Shown one piece after another: positions 1 to 32,100 of a stretch of 64,000 nucleotides of DNA. How positions within the stretch are numbered: the first letter of the stretch is position 1; the number at the start of each line of letters is the position of its first letter. This DNA comes from Cliona cf. orientalis (lineage: Eukaryota; Porifera; Demospongiae; Clionaida; Clionaidae). The notes below the pieces were generated by a model that saw only the letters and a list, made by a program, of their open reading frames with translations, was not told where the DNA came from and made no database searches. The position numbers were made by a program, and so were the translations under genes. The DNA lies in NCBI GenBank assembly GCA_963930775.1, contig OZ005707.1, positions 3,162,001 to 3,226,000 on the forward strand, given 5' to 3'.

Positions 1-1284
1 CTGGTTTGACACATTGTTAACAAAATTCAATGAAGGATTTGCAGCAAATCTAAATATCACTGGTAAAGTATGACTTTTGTAAATCTTCAATAGATTGTAA
101 TTGATTGGCTTGGCATACCCAGGGATGTATTAGTTAGCAAAAGATATTCACATAGAATAGTAACTATTATGAATTCGATCTATCCTCCTTTGATCGATGA
201 CTAACCTCAGCACCCAGCTCCCTTTGAAAATTTATAACAGTCTCATTGCCTGGTAAGTGAATGTGATGACTGTGATGATGATCATTAATTTTTAGTATCT
301 CCTCATCTCTCTACCCGGAGGTTACTAGTAAAAAAAGTACCACATACTTAATGGTTTCATTTTAATTTATATGAGGCAAAGTCATGCTCACCATATACAG
401 GCCAATAATTATCTGCCCTGTGTCATAATATTATGTAAGCTACTATGATGGCCTCACATCAGGCTCTCCCCTCGTACAAAAACTAAAGAAGGGCAAATTT
501 TATACCTGGTTTGAGGCTAAACAATTTAATATCTGTGTATTGATTATTCTGCAGTATGGCCTTCAAGACGTTGGTATGGTCATCATTGGAAATAAGTATG
601 ACCTTGATCGTAAAAGGGTTGTCCAAAAGGAACTTGGAGAAGAGGTAGGAGCTAGTCACTGTCTGCATGGCTACCTATATTCTTGCACCCTCTCCACATC
701 ATTAAACTCAGCAGGGGACAGGGAGTGATTCTAGTTAATCTGTACTGAAGTTTGTTGATATTTCATAATAAATATTGCAGTTGGCCAATAAAATGTCCAA
801 TCCATATCTGGAGACAAGCGCAGTCACTGGTCACAATGTCAAGAGAGTCTTTTACAAGCTTGCTGAGACCCTGATCCATACTTACGGGATATTTCAACCA
901 GGTCAAGAGGTTAGTTGTGTATAATTATGCCAACCTTGAATAATTATTGTGCCCAGTATCATAACTACAGCATGATGCCCAATGAGCAAATCAAAATGGC
1001 AATGTCCTTTTTGATTTTCAAGACACCCAATCTTGAGCTCTTACAATGACAGGTCGATAAAAGTGTACACAATTATGTGAACATTATCATGCTATCTCTC
1101 CTTTCTGCTTTTCATCCAATAATTTTTTTTATTATAGGCTGAATATGCTGCGGAGAGTGGTGGTACTATGTCCACAAGTACAGCTCAAAGAACTAATGTT
1201 ACTGTTAGTGAAGGTAGTCTCACTGAATCAACTGATCCACATAAAAGAATAGAAAAACGTAAAAAATGTTGTTTAACTATGTAG
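1..1284 (+). CDS. Rab-family small GTPase, 3' exons (5' end outside window)
   Basis: Exons: 1-67 (weakest), 555-644, 781-909, 1138-1284, with phases that fit. The second exon carries the guanine-binding NKYD motif (G4) after a hydrophobic strand GMVIIGNK. The third has LETSA (G5), which reads the base in Ras-superfamily proteins. The last exon encodes a polar tail ending KKCCLTM and a stop; the double cysteine near the C-terminus is typical of Rab geranylgeranylation. Such proteins switch membrane traffic steps between GTP and GDP forms. The first exon (WFDTLLTKF and on) would make the stretch before strand 5 unusually long; its donor at 67/68 is my choice among two GTs. The P-loop and switch regions are not in the window, so the subfamily cannot be named. 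It converges on PSMC1. Confidence 0.8.
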
Positions 1285-1829
1285 AACTAATATTATTTTT
1301 AATCCATCAAGCACCAACTCATTTGCAATTATTACAATTCAAGCAGCAGATTTATCTAAATCATTTGCACCAAAGGTAGTTATACTTTATTAAAATTTTT
1401 GATCCAGTATAACTTCTCTACAATAATATTATAATTACTGTACATGTTTTTCAAAATGGCAGCAGTGCAGTACAAGATCTAGCATTGTGGGTAGTTTAGC
1501 AATGATGCTATAATATTATTATACCCATGCACACACCATGTAATATCCAAAATTTAATGTTTCATGTAGTGGTGACTACAGTGTCAGTTGTAGCATGCAC
1601 TTCAGCACCATGTTCCTTAATCACAGCTGCTTTCACGCTGACAATAGTGTGAACAGTGGTCAGGCAAAAAAAACTAGACACTGCATAACACAGTGCAGTG
1701 CAGTTAGCTTGTGTGTTTCTGTGATGAATAGAATCATGACCTTTTATTTAAGGACTGTAATGAAAACTGGATACATTATTTTATTATCATGTGTTCATAA
1801 TACTGATGAATAAGCAGTTACAGTAATTT
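1285..1829. other. Convergent spacer between Rab gene and PSMC1
   Basis: The spacer should hold the 3' UTRs of both genes. A minus-strand AATAAA lies at 1780-1785, 45 bp past the PSMC1 stop. The plus ORF at 1595-1813 shows no recognisable domain. No repeat is evident. Confidence 0.5.
1780..1785 (-). terminator. Candidate poly(A) signal of PSMC1
   Basis: TTTATT on the plus strand reads AATAAA on the minus strand, 45 bp downstream of the PSMC1 stop codon. A second match lies at 1743-1748. The distance is normal for a short 3' UTR; no transcript evidence is available. Confidence 0.35.
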
Positions 1830-13415
<11,586 letters not shown>

Positions 13416-14003
13416 AATCACGAAGCACACAGATGCGGATTTATTTCCAATTAATACACCCCATGCCTCGTGTATACATGTACATGTACGTAAGTATAAT
13501 ACACGTACACGTACATACACATGTAGTATACCGGTAATGTACGGTCGACCGGTCGGAGGCGTGCGCGCGCAAACTACTATCTATGCTTGCATGTGAACCA
13601 CCTCAATGCCAGCATAGATCGCGCTCTAATATCTATGATGCCAGCTATTGTTGATAGTACAAGTTTCATTGTGTTAGGTCCACTTTATACACACCCAACT
13701 ATATATAATATTATGCTAGCCGAGATAGTAATGTGAAGGTAACATACATACTGGACATCGTAAAAAATATTACAATAACGATGCAATGTACAATCAGATA
13801 TTAATAATACACTAAACACAATACCACAGTTGCCACATTCTCAATAAAAAGCATACATAAATTGGCACCTTAAACCAGGCTGGATTGTAGCACACTTCAG
13901 TGCAGGTGCCACATTAGTTCTGCATGTAGCTAGGAGAGATTGAAATTTTATTTTGACTATAAAAAGTATACACAAAAGTCAGTGAAAAGTTGGCAGCATC
14001 CAT
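13416..14003. other. PSMC1 upstream region and MELK 3' flank
   Basis: The 13416-13600 part should hold the PSMC1 5' UTR and promoter: an alternating TACATGTAC/ACGTACACG stretch (about 13470-13530) followed by a GC-rich segment with CGACCGGTCGG and GCGCGCGC. The rest is the MELK 3' flank with a poly(A) signal at 13947-13952. No extra gene is seen. Confidence 0.45.
13947..13952 (-). terminator. Candidate poly(A) signal of MELK
   Basis: TTTATT on the plus strand gives AATAAA on the minus strand, 52 bp beyond the MELK stop codon. Spacing fits a short 3' UTR. Confidence 0.45.
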
Positions 14004-22001
<7,998 letters not shown>

Positions 22002-23153
22002 GATTCTATTCAAAATATCACATATTCATGCTGAAGTCCTGACAATACAAATAAGGGGGGAACTAGACCCAGTCGTATACTGATATTTTAGGCACCCTTG
22101 CGTAGTATAAGCACAACTGGGAGGCAGAAAGGCAATCGTGTATGTTATGATTTGAATTCTTCTCCAGTCAAGCAAAACTAACGCACAGGGGAGTTACAGG
22201 GTATGAATAATATACCACACAACTTTAACTCATCCAAGACAGCTACTGCAAATAAAGATAATGGAAAAGGTAGCTGCTTCAAAGCGTGGGGGAAATATTT
22301 GACTGAGCAACGATTATGGCTTCTGTTGCCAGGAAAACAGAATTGAGGGGTGTGGCTTGTGAGAATAAAACATTAATTTTATGATGATCTGAGCATTGTA
22401 TAGATAATTTTAGTGCTTAGCTCACAGTTGCTACAATAAGGATATTTCATTGCTATCTTTGACTTTCTTGGGCTAGTTGCCTAATAGGAAAACTTGATCT
22501 TATAGTGGAACCTGGGGGAGGATGAACCCATACAATTATTACAGAATGCAGGCATTGCCATTCACAGTCCCAAGACATAGTTCATTACTTCCTCGGTGGG
22601 TTTGCCTATTCTAGCTGAACCCAGTGTTTATCGTGATAATATCATGAAGAGTGCATTACAGGTCTGAGAAAGTCTGCCCCCTATTCTCTGTATCATGCAG
22701 ACGGAAACACTAGTCTATGTACCTCAATTCCACAGTGAGATTGAGCACAGCAAGATTGGGCAAGGGATCTCCAATGTATGACTACAGCAGTTCAATTTCT
22801 ATCCAAAGAATCTCGACTGCAGATCGATAGAGGAGGCCGAGTGGAACTCAAAACACAGTCTCTCTAGTATGTGCAGTATGTGTCGTACGGCGCTGGAAAT
22901 TCCCGGAGGACCCTCCCCCTGATAATGTGGTTGATGGGCGGTACAGTCTGAGACATTTTCCAGTCCCGATTCCAGACTCGCTTCTGCGAGAATCAGATAT
23001 GGGAGTGGACAAAATCCAAGCAACCTCCAAAAGTGGAAAAAGGTGGGGTCTGGGTGCTGATAGGCTACCACCTGTGGGTATATCGAGTACACAAGCCAGC
23101 ACCTTGGCAATCTTCTATCTAAGGCCGTTTAATATCAATCTGTGTGCACTAAA
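22002..23153. promoter_or_regulatory. Divergent spacer between MELK and the DOK/IRS adaptor
   Basis: These 1,152 bp separate two start codons facing away from each other and should contain both promoters and 5' UTRs. The half near the adaptor (22.8-23.15 kb) is GC-richer and open in several frames on both strands, none with a recognisable domain. No TATA box at a convincing distance was seen. Confidence 0.4.
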
Positions 23154-26100
23154 ATGGCCGCTTCAATCAGATCGCAAGATGTCAGAGAGAAAGTGATAAA
23201 GGAAGGAATGCTACGCCATCGCCAAGCCGGTCTTTATTCAAGAGTGAGTCACAGAGCGAATTGAGAGCGTGATTTTAGTACTATGATGGTGCTGTGGTAG
23301 CGGATAACAGCTCATTTGAGACATAGGTGCAAAAAGAAAAACAAAACCACCCCATATTATACGTGCGTGCTGACACAACTTCTATCCTCGGTACAAGTCA
23401 GCTGCAATCTGCTGCTTCATCAATGTACCAGTGGTTGTTGTGGTTGATTGCAGTGCAAACAATGGTGGCAATCAACTGGGGATGTTCACCACAATGGTCT
23501 CCTGTACTGCCATCTGTGGCAGCAATTTTGATACCCGACATAATTTATGCATGCAGCAGAAAAGGGGTGTGACTGCTTGTATTACTACTACAAGAAATCA
23601 ACAAATCTAGATGCTTGATAGGCTAAGTACATGTAATCTGTATTTGATCTTGAGCACCATTGCAGATCGAAATAAAAGGGACATTGTAGTACGTGACTGC
23701 CCCCTGAGAACGTAATAACAGATTGATCATCCTTATACTAGCGATTCCAGAGGCCTAATTTTTCGGCTCGATGGCGCAAACTGTTGAAAGGTTGAAGTGT
23801 GCCCGATTTATGCGCCTATTATTTTTTTCCATAGAGCTAAAAATTAAACCTGCAAGGCATGTACTCAACTGATTTGCTTGTTTCGAGGCTTAAATGAAAG
23901 AGAATTTCCTAAGCTATCTTATGATTTTGTTGTCAATCCCCTCCGTTGCTAAGTTATAACTGCTTTTATGTGCCTAGGTCGATGGTCCGGAATCGCTACT
24001 TATACTGTAGCGGCCCGAGTAAGCACCAGGACTTTCCTGGGTCCAGGAGTATAGAATTACCTTAATTTTGCTGCAACTACCCATTACCAAACTTCAAGAG
24101 ATCAATGTGGTTGCTTGCCTAGGACGTTGCAAGTTACATATATGTAAATCAATTAAAATAGCTTCGATACTGAATAATACTAAGGCACAAGCCTACACAT
24201 GCAGTGTTAATTAAGAGAATTGGTCAGTTGCACTTCCAAGAAGCCAGTTTTGAGCAGTTACACATTCATGTAATTGTCAGTAGCATTCATGTTTAGCATG
24301 GTCCTTCCTGTGCATGTGATATTGCAGGTCCTCAACATTGTTAATCTTTGAGTTAAAGGAAATCATGAAACATTAGATTGTCTTTGTAAATCTGTGAAGA
24401 CATAATGGAAGCCCTTATGATGTAATGATGTCATAATTATTGGAATACAGTTATTGCTTATCCTATTATGATCAAAGTACATGTTCCAATGACCACCGCC
24501 TTTCATGCTTGGGGCAAATTGCATACCTTATGGCCCTCCTTATGACCACGTTGCTCCTTTAGCAAATATTTTATGTAACCACAGAGATTTGAGCTACATT
24601 GTATATGAGGCAGTAGACAATCACCTATCTATCAGTTTTCAGTGGATCTGTGTGGAAGCCTGTTTCAGTTTTTGCATAGCCAAGGCAGCTTCTCTCAGTA
24701 AACAACATACGCATGAGCATACCAGCTCTCACTAATTGATGGCAAGAATGCCAATTAGGGCCGCTGGTGTGACGTGTAATAGTATATGTGACCAACCTCC
24801 CCTGGGTACGATGTATGCCTAACCCCTGGCTATAGCTCATAGCCATTTCCATGCTGGCCATAGTACATGTACATCTTATGTAAGTGTATACCTACATTAT
24901 GTGTGCCCTTTTCTTTCTCTTTTGAAGTTGATTCTATGTTGATGAGGAAGTGATTTCCATAATTGTCACTAGTGCACATCCCAGTATGTGGCTAGGGCTT
25001 TGCAGCCTGTTGTTGCAGTGGTATGTACTATATATTATACACCGATTTTGTTTGTATGGGAAAAGTTGTCATAGACGCAACTTGAGGCTTGGTGTGGCCT
25101 CTGTAAATTCCAGTGTCTCTTGAGTGCCAGTAACTACCTGCCAACAACCTCCTCTTCCCTAATAGGTTGAAAATGCTTTATATATGTCTCAGTGATGCTA
25201 TTGACTGAGCATTATGATTCAATTTGGCAGTATTTCCAAGCCAGAATGGTTTTATCATTAGTATTTGGAAACACAGTGAATGGTAAAATAGTAAGGGGGA
25301 GTGTGTTATGGTGTACAGCTGTAACCCATGCAACCTGTTTGTGTTAGGCGAAGGAATAGCTTGTGTATTCCATGTCTCTGCGGTTCCTTTTGGTTCTGCA
25401 TACAGCGCACTAAACATCTCTAGTTTAGTAGCGTATCCTGTTGTTGTACAGTGTCATCCTTTATGCACATAATTATAAACACACGTATAGCATAGAAGGT
25501 AAAGTGATCTATACCCACCCCTCTTCTACCCCCCCCCCCACCCCCCCCCCCCCCCCAAACACTCTCGTAGCACTAGTGTGTGTGTACATGTACAAGAGCA
25601 TACAATAAGTGTGACATTTACTGGTGGACACTCAATGTATCATAACATTGGCTTTTGTTGCATAGACATTCCAAATAGTGCTAAGGCGAGAGCCTCAGTA
25701 GTCTATAGCAACTTGGTTTGTGTAGTCTACTTTAATTGTGCTCTCCCTTTCAAGAAAATGTACTGGTCATTGTGAAAGGGAATACATGGAAGAAAGAGGC
25801 ATTGGTCTTGAATTTAGCAGTGACTATTGGTACAAGTGTACATTGATTTTATAAAGTGTGCATACTATGCCACAAATGCATCATCAGTGTCTCCTGAGTC
25901 TGGAAATAAAACTACTTGCAATGGATCAATTGATGGTATACTTCAAAGATTAAATTTATTAATAACTGTCAACTAGTATAGGTATTTATATACATGCACA
26001 AATCCCTTGCGCAGAGGTGTGATCCAAAGCAAGCAGAGAGGCATGCATGGTGATGTACATGTATTAGCCAGTTTCCAATGTTGCTATTTCTGAAGTCTAT

Positions 26101-29100
26101 GTGCAGAGAAGTGAATGACTGTTCAGACTCTATCTTTCTGATCAAATAAAGTATTCCTAGCCCGTCATTATTCCTCATAGGAGAGCATGATCAGACTCCA
26201 TGAGACCCTTCAACACAACAGCCTGTGGGGTCATGCCGATTCAACAACTGCTGTGGGCTTTATGTCTGCTGACTTCCAATGCACAGCAAACAACTTACCC
26301 TACCGTATATCATAGCCCAGATGTTTGACTCTGCCTATTATACAGCTGCATTGTTCTAGATCTATAGACTATATAACGTACGTAGGCCATGCGCATTATT
26401 ATTATTGTGATAATCAACATTCCAAGTATGATGGAAACGGAATCAATATACAGTATATCTGATATACCAACTTGAAATTTTAGCCCACTTACATGATTAG
26501 CTGCCTCACACTACTAATGTGCTCAGCAATATAAGAGTATTATGCATACAAATCTGGGTGTTACAATGTACATTGTAATTCACAGTGTTTTTATTTCAGT
26601 GGAAGCCACGATATGTGGTATTCAAGATTACCCATTCTGGCCGGCTCCAGTTAATCGTCTACAAGGATCAGCCAGCTGTACCAGCCAATGAGATGAAGGA
26701 AGTACCCATCGATCAATTTGGCGGTTTAGAGAGCAACTTATCTGCCGATAATGAGAAGTATGCATTTGCCGTTATCACGACACATGTGACAGAGTCATTC
26801 TCAGCCGATTCTCCACATGAGAGGACTGAGTGGACAAGACTGCTGCAGGAGTATTTAGGAAAAGGTTAGCATTTAAAATTATGGTTGAGCCCTATGGATC
26901 TATCACCATAATGTGGGAAATGATAGGAATGTGATATTGTGGAGTACTACAGTACAGTATATGAGGGGTATGGGGCCAATAACTCTAAAGCACAAGAGAA
27001 TAGATAGTTGAAATTCAGACCTTATGGAACGTCACTTGCTTACTAATTTGGTGACTGGCCATGGGACACTATTACATATACATGTACATATAATATTTCT
27101 CAAGCAAGAGCATGGTAGCCCCACTGTGTGAATATCCAATGAGGGTCTGCTATACAGGGGACACGTGTACGTGTATCATGGCGGGGATTCCCCAGAACAG
27201 AATCCACACTGGATAAACAAACTCCACCCATTTCTTTGATGTTTGTCTAACTAGTCAGGACAATAATTTCACCAAGCCCAGCTACCTTTGCATTACAGAA
27301 ATATTAGGTAGTATCTTCTAATCATTTTACACGGACAAAATTTCACTATGACAGCAGGTGGTGAAATTTCCAACTATAAGGTGTCAGTCAGGTACCATGC
27401 TAGTAAATATCCTATGGTGGCAAAAATTTTCTGCTTTACGTACATGATATTATGTGAACTTCACATTTATTCCTTACATTAATTTTCTTAGAGCTGGTAC
27501 TCAACATCTACATACCAGCAAAACAAAACAATCTAAAGAGTGGTCGTGCTCAGCTTCGTATCAGGAACACTGGCTTCACCATCACCACCTGCGACAGCCC
27601 CCCTCGGTGTCAAGGAACTTGGCAGATTATTCACATCAGAAAGTATGGAGGTTCAGAGAGTTTCCGATTTCAAACTGGTATGCTCTCATATGTCACAAAT
27701 TCATACTAATGTCAACAATACTGCAAGGCTGTTTGTTTTAGACCTCAATAGGAAATTAAGGCCAAACTTGTGGGGGGGGGAGGGGGGGGTGGAGGGGCAG
27801 ACATTTATTAGTGGGCTCTCTTTTGTGAGAATACAATTCTTGGAACCTATGGAATTTGGCCAGCAAAATTTTGTCTTATAGAGTGGTATTTGTTTTTTTA
27901 TTCCAGAGCACACTCCATTAACTTATACATTCCATTCTTATACTCTTTCATTTTCTACACTTCATGCTTGATGCTGTTGTTTGTTGTAACATTACAGGAT
28001 CAAAGTGCCCTACTGGAGAATATCTTTACTCCATTCAAACTGACGACAATGCTAGACTGAAGAGCCTGTTTAATGACCTCTCTCAGCATAAGCCCATCTT
28101 CACTGATGATCGTGTTGGGCGACGAATGACACTGGAAAGGAGTTTCAATCACAAAGTGGGCTCGCATACCAAAGTTGCCAATCGGTTCAGCTTGCAACAG
28201 TCCTCAGAGCAAGAGCAACGCCTCTATCAAAACCACGAAGCTTTTGCTTCAAACAACCGACATCATTCTACAGATATTCCAGTAGAGGCTATGGGCCGTA
28301 GACATTCAGCTGTTGAGGGAGACATCTTCAATCCCCACGCCAAGCAGACGCCACCAGACCAATCTCAAAGGAACAGCATTGGTGGTTCCCCCAAGAGTGC
28401 CCACAGCAATGAAGATCTCTCAAACAGGCAGTACCAAAATGTGCCTCGCTTATCTTCCCACGGCCGAACTTCACCAACAAAGAAAGTTCAGCACACCGTT
28501 ATGAAGGCACCCCTACCACAAAGGTACTACAGTGTTGAGCCTCCTCAAGCTCTTAAGAAGTATCGGGTGTCGACCAACTCCACCCCTCCTAGCAGTCCCG
28601 ATGACGAAGGGTTTGTGCAGTCGGCAGAAGGCAGAAATACCTCCCCAGTGGACGAAGAGGAAGACTATGAGCTGAATGAAGGATATGTGGATCTTATAAA
28701 CAGTGAACTGTCAGTCAGAGTGGTAGGAGAAAACCTTGTTTTTCACAAGACACAACCTTCGTTACAAAATCGCAGCAGTGCTGGTGTGTCCGATGCAGGT
28801 CTCTATCAAAACTTGGCCTTTATGCAGGGTAACTCGAGGGTCCCTCCTACTCCACCCACAGAAGAATCGGACGACTCACTAAGGAAGTAAGTTATATCCA
28901 ACTGTACTCAAGATTGGAACTTCAACCACAAAAATTTTGTCTGTGAAATTTGTTTTGAACAGAACTTGGCAAAACAGTGAAATATTTATGCCTAAAATTT
29001 TTAGGCTATACAATGATATTTACCACAAAATATTAAGTCATGTAGCTGCTTTTTGTGTCAAATGAAGCTGTTGATAACTGCATACTTGTGTAGGCCTAGT

Positions 29101-32100
29101 GATCCGCCATACTACTTTCTGCTTCACTTTAGCTTATAGATTCAATGCCACAAAGTGTGTATTTCCCCACTAGCGGCTCCAATCCAGAGCTTACAAATCA
29201 TTAATGTGTGTATACCGTACATGGCCATCGGAGGCGGGGCGGCAGGGGCGGCTCGAGCCGCCCCACTTTTTGTGCCTTTCATTTCAACACCATATCATTA
29301 TGGCATATGCACGTACACGCATGCGCACGATAGGTATGCAAACCGCACGCAAAACGGCTGGTACTGATTCAGCAAGTTCATCGATCTAGGTATGAGCGCA
29401 AATCACAGTCCTGTGATAGGCGATAAGCCAATAGAGTTGCTTACAAACGCGGAACGGTGCGATTTTGGGCGTGGTTTAATTATTTTTGGGCGTGGCTTAA
29501 AAATTTTGCACGCGCGCTTAATTGTCACAAAGTTCTACATAGCTAGAGCCTCCCCAGTTGTAAAACCCTTCCTACGGCCCTGCCGTATATCTCAATTCTG
29601 TTGTATTATAGCTTGTTGCACTGTTCCAAATTTGTACAGAACTTTTGCTACTTCTCAGCCAAGTGAAGTTGAAATAGCAGAAGAGAGTGCTCATAGCTAT
29701 ACCAATATTGAGTTTGCTCGTGAAAGCAGTCAGGGTACACCAAGAAGAATGAAAGGAGGCTTTGGCAATAGGTAAACTACCAATGACTGTTCCCTCGGGT
29801 GTGAAAATACTACCCTTGTCCCCAAGCCCTCTCTTGATCTCCCAGTTTTTAATATTGCAGCACACAGCATGCTGCATTGCAACATTAAAAGCTGGGAGAT
29901 CGAGAGAGGGCCCGTGGACGAGGCTATGAAAATACCAGTCAGGGTTTTTCTGGGCCAAAGATTTAGTGTGGGGGGGGGGGGGGGGGACAAGAGGAAGAAG
30001 TGGACTAATGAGCCACGTAAGCAGCCCAAGTGGGAGGACGTGGGGATGTGCCCCTCTCTTACATAGAGTGCGGAAACTTAACAAAGTTCATATTAGAGTT
30101 CTCTAAAAGCCATTTCAAGAAAACTGATCACCAGGCCTCAGGATAGTGAATGAATAGGGCATATCAGTGTGTTAATTGACTTTTTAATGAACTCTAGCAT
30201 CTTTAGCCATGCCTCAAAGTATTGACCACATTCCTAACTAATGCATGAAGTAGCTGTCTGACTAGCTGTTTTAGGCCAAGTAGCCATGAGAAATGGCTAG
30301 AAAAACTTCAAGTTTCCAATAGTTCAGGGTTTTTTGGATACCAAGTTTGGCTTCTGTCATCACACAGGGCAGGCCTATAATCAATATCTGATCCTGAACC
30401 CTAATATGACCAAGGGTAGTTGTAGATCTTTTGGGAATAGTGGTGCTTATACAGGCAGAGGTTTGGCCAGGAGTCTGTGTTGACTCTTGGTTTGGCCCAG
30501 AGCCATGCGCCACATGAGGTCATCCCTCTATACATAATAATATTTATTATGTATACGTAGGAATGAACCTCTATACTATTGCTAGGTATTGGTCAATGTT
30601 TAATATGCGATAGATAATATATCACTGTATAGCAGGAGCAAGGTTTTACAGATTTTAGGTACTTTTGGTGGTTGAAATTACATAGCATAGATCAACAGTT
30701 TGGCAGTCTACATGTATCTTTACAACCATCAAATTAAAATCTGCCATAATCTTAGATTCTCTTACTTGCATTTGCATGTATGGTAATTCCATACCTAGGC
30801 TGCCAAATTTAAATTTGCCGATATTTTTTACAATGGCAATTTGGGACTCAATCACCAAAATTAATAATAATATGATTACCATCAATATTTCCAGCTATAC
30901 AGTGAGCTACAAAAGTGATAGTCTTTATTTGAGTGTTTTATTGATCCCGATAGGATACAGTCTTCAAATCATGATGCCTCTCCAAAGAAAAGTCGCAAAA
31001 TCAGTGCACCATCTGGACCTTCCAAAAAACCGTATGCTTTATTATATTTAGCTACATGGGCATATATATACTTGTACCCTCAGGGCACGTGCTATATATC
31101 GCAGGGATTCCCCTAGAACATAATCCAAACCGGGTGCTTAATGATATTCATAGGATTTTAATTAAGTTGTGGCTTTAAACTCCACCCATTCCTTTGATGT
31201 TCATCCAATTAGCCCAAAGTCAAACCGGGTGGCCCACCCTGATTCAGGTATGCTGGGGGAAACACTGTATCAGCAGTGGTCTAACTGAAAGAATACCGAT
31301 TTTATATGTGGCGAACAGCATGACATTGTAGTAATGTGTGTTATGCTGATAAGTGCTCACTGTGGTGTGTAAAAGAGACCACCTAGCGTAACTATGTACA
31401 TTGTACATTAGCTATAATTGTGTACGTAGTGGTTATACTTATAGCTATTGTGATTATTTTTCTGCAGAAGTAAAATATCCAGCAAAGAGCTTACACTGAC
31501 ACATTCTTTGGAGCTACCTTCTCCTTCGCTGAGAAATTCTCACTCTGATTATGAGTTGAATAAGGCTGGTACCCCAAAGTCAGCCAAAGATGAAAACCAA
31601 GCAATCTTTGACAACTACAACATTCTTGTTCCCCACTTGCCTGCAAATTCTGCTTCGAGATCAGCTGACATTGGACTTAGAAACAAGTTCACTGGCACCA
31701 ATGGTTATTCTTCCACTGATGCAATGAAAAGTCGCCATTCTAGCTCTGAAGAAGATGCGCTACCAAAATGTGACTCTGACAATCCTGTGGGCCATGATGA
31801 TGATGTTCAAAAGGGAGATGGTGTGTCGGATGAACCTGATGGAGTAGCAGAGCAGGGTAGAAGGGTGTCAGCCAAATTCTTGTCAAACGTTCCGACTCCT
31901 ACTAAGAGCCCTCGGTTCTCTCCAGTACCTTCTCACCATGGGTCAAATCCCAACTACGATACTCTGGCTCCGATTGATGGCCACGATACCCCCACAAGGT
32001 CATCCCCTCAAGCTCTCTATGACAGTCTTCTGCCGAGGAATGAAACTAAGTCTCACTCATCATCTCCAGAGCCATCGATCTATTCTCCAAGTCATCTGAA

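Larger units (their letters stand above)
23244..26599 (+). other. Long intron 1 of the DOK/IRS adaptor
   Basis: It splits the PH domain between SR and WKPRY. It holds a MITE-like element (23735-24001) and a poly-C tract (25529-25556). ORFs of 60-80 codons occur but none shows a domain. A regulatory role is possible but nothing specific is visible. Confidence 0.5.

Noticed and set aside
27540..27881. 113-codon plus ORF next to the adaptor
   Set aside because: It is another frame of the PTB exon 27492-27677 read through its donor into the intron.
29392..29639. Coding extension upstream of the adaptor exon at 29640
   Set aside because: The open frame continues into a repeat, while a clean acceptor at 29639/29640 restores phase with the previous exon.
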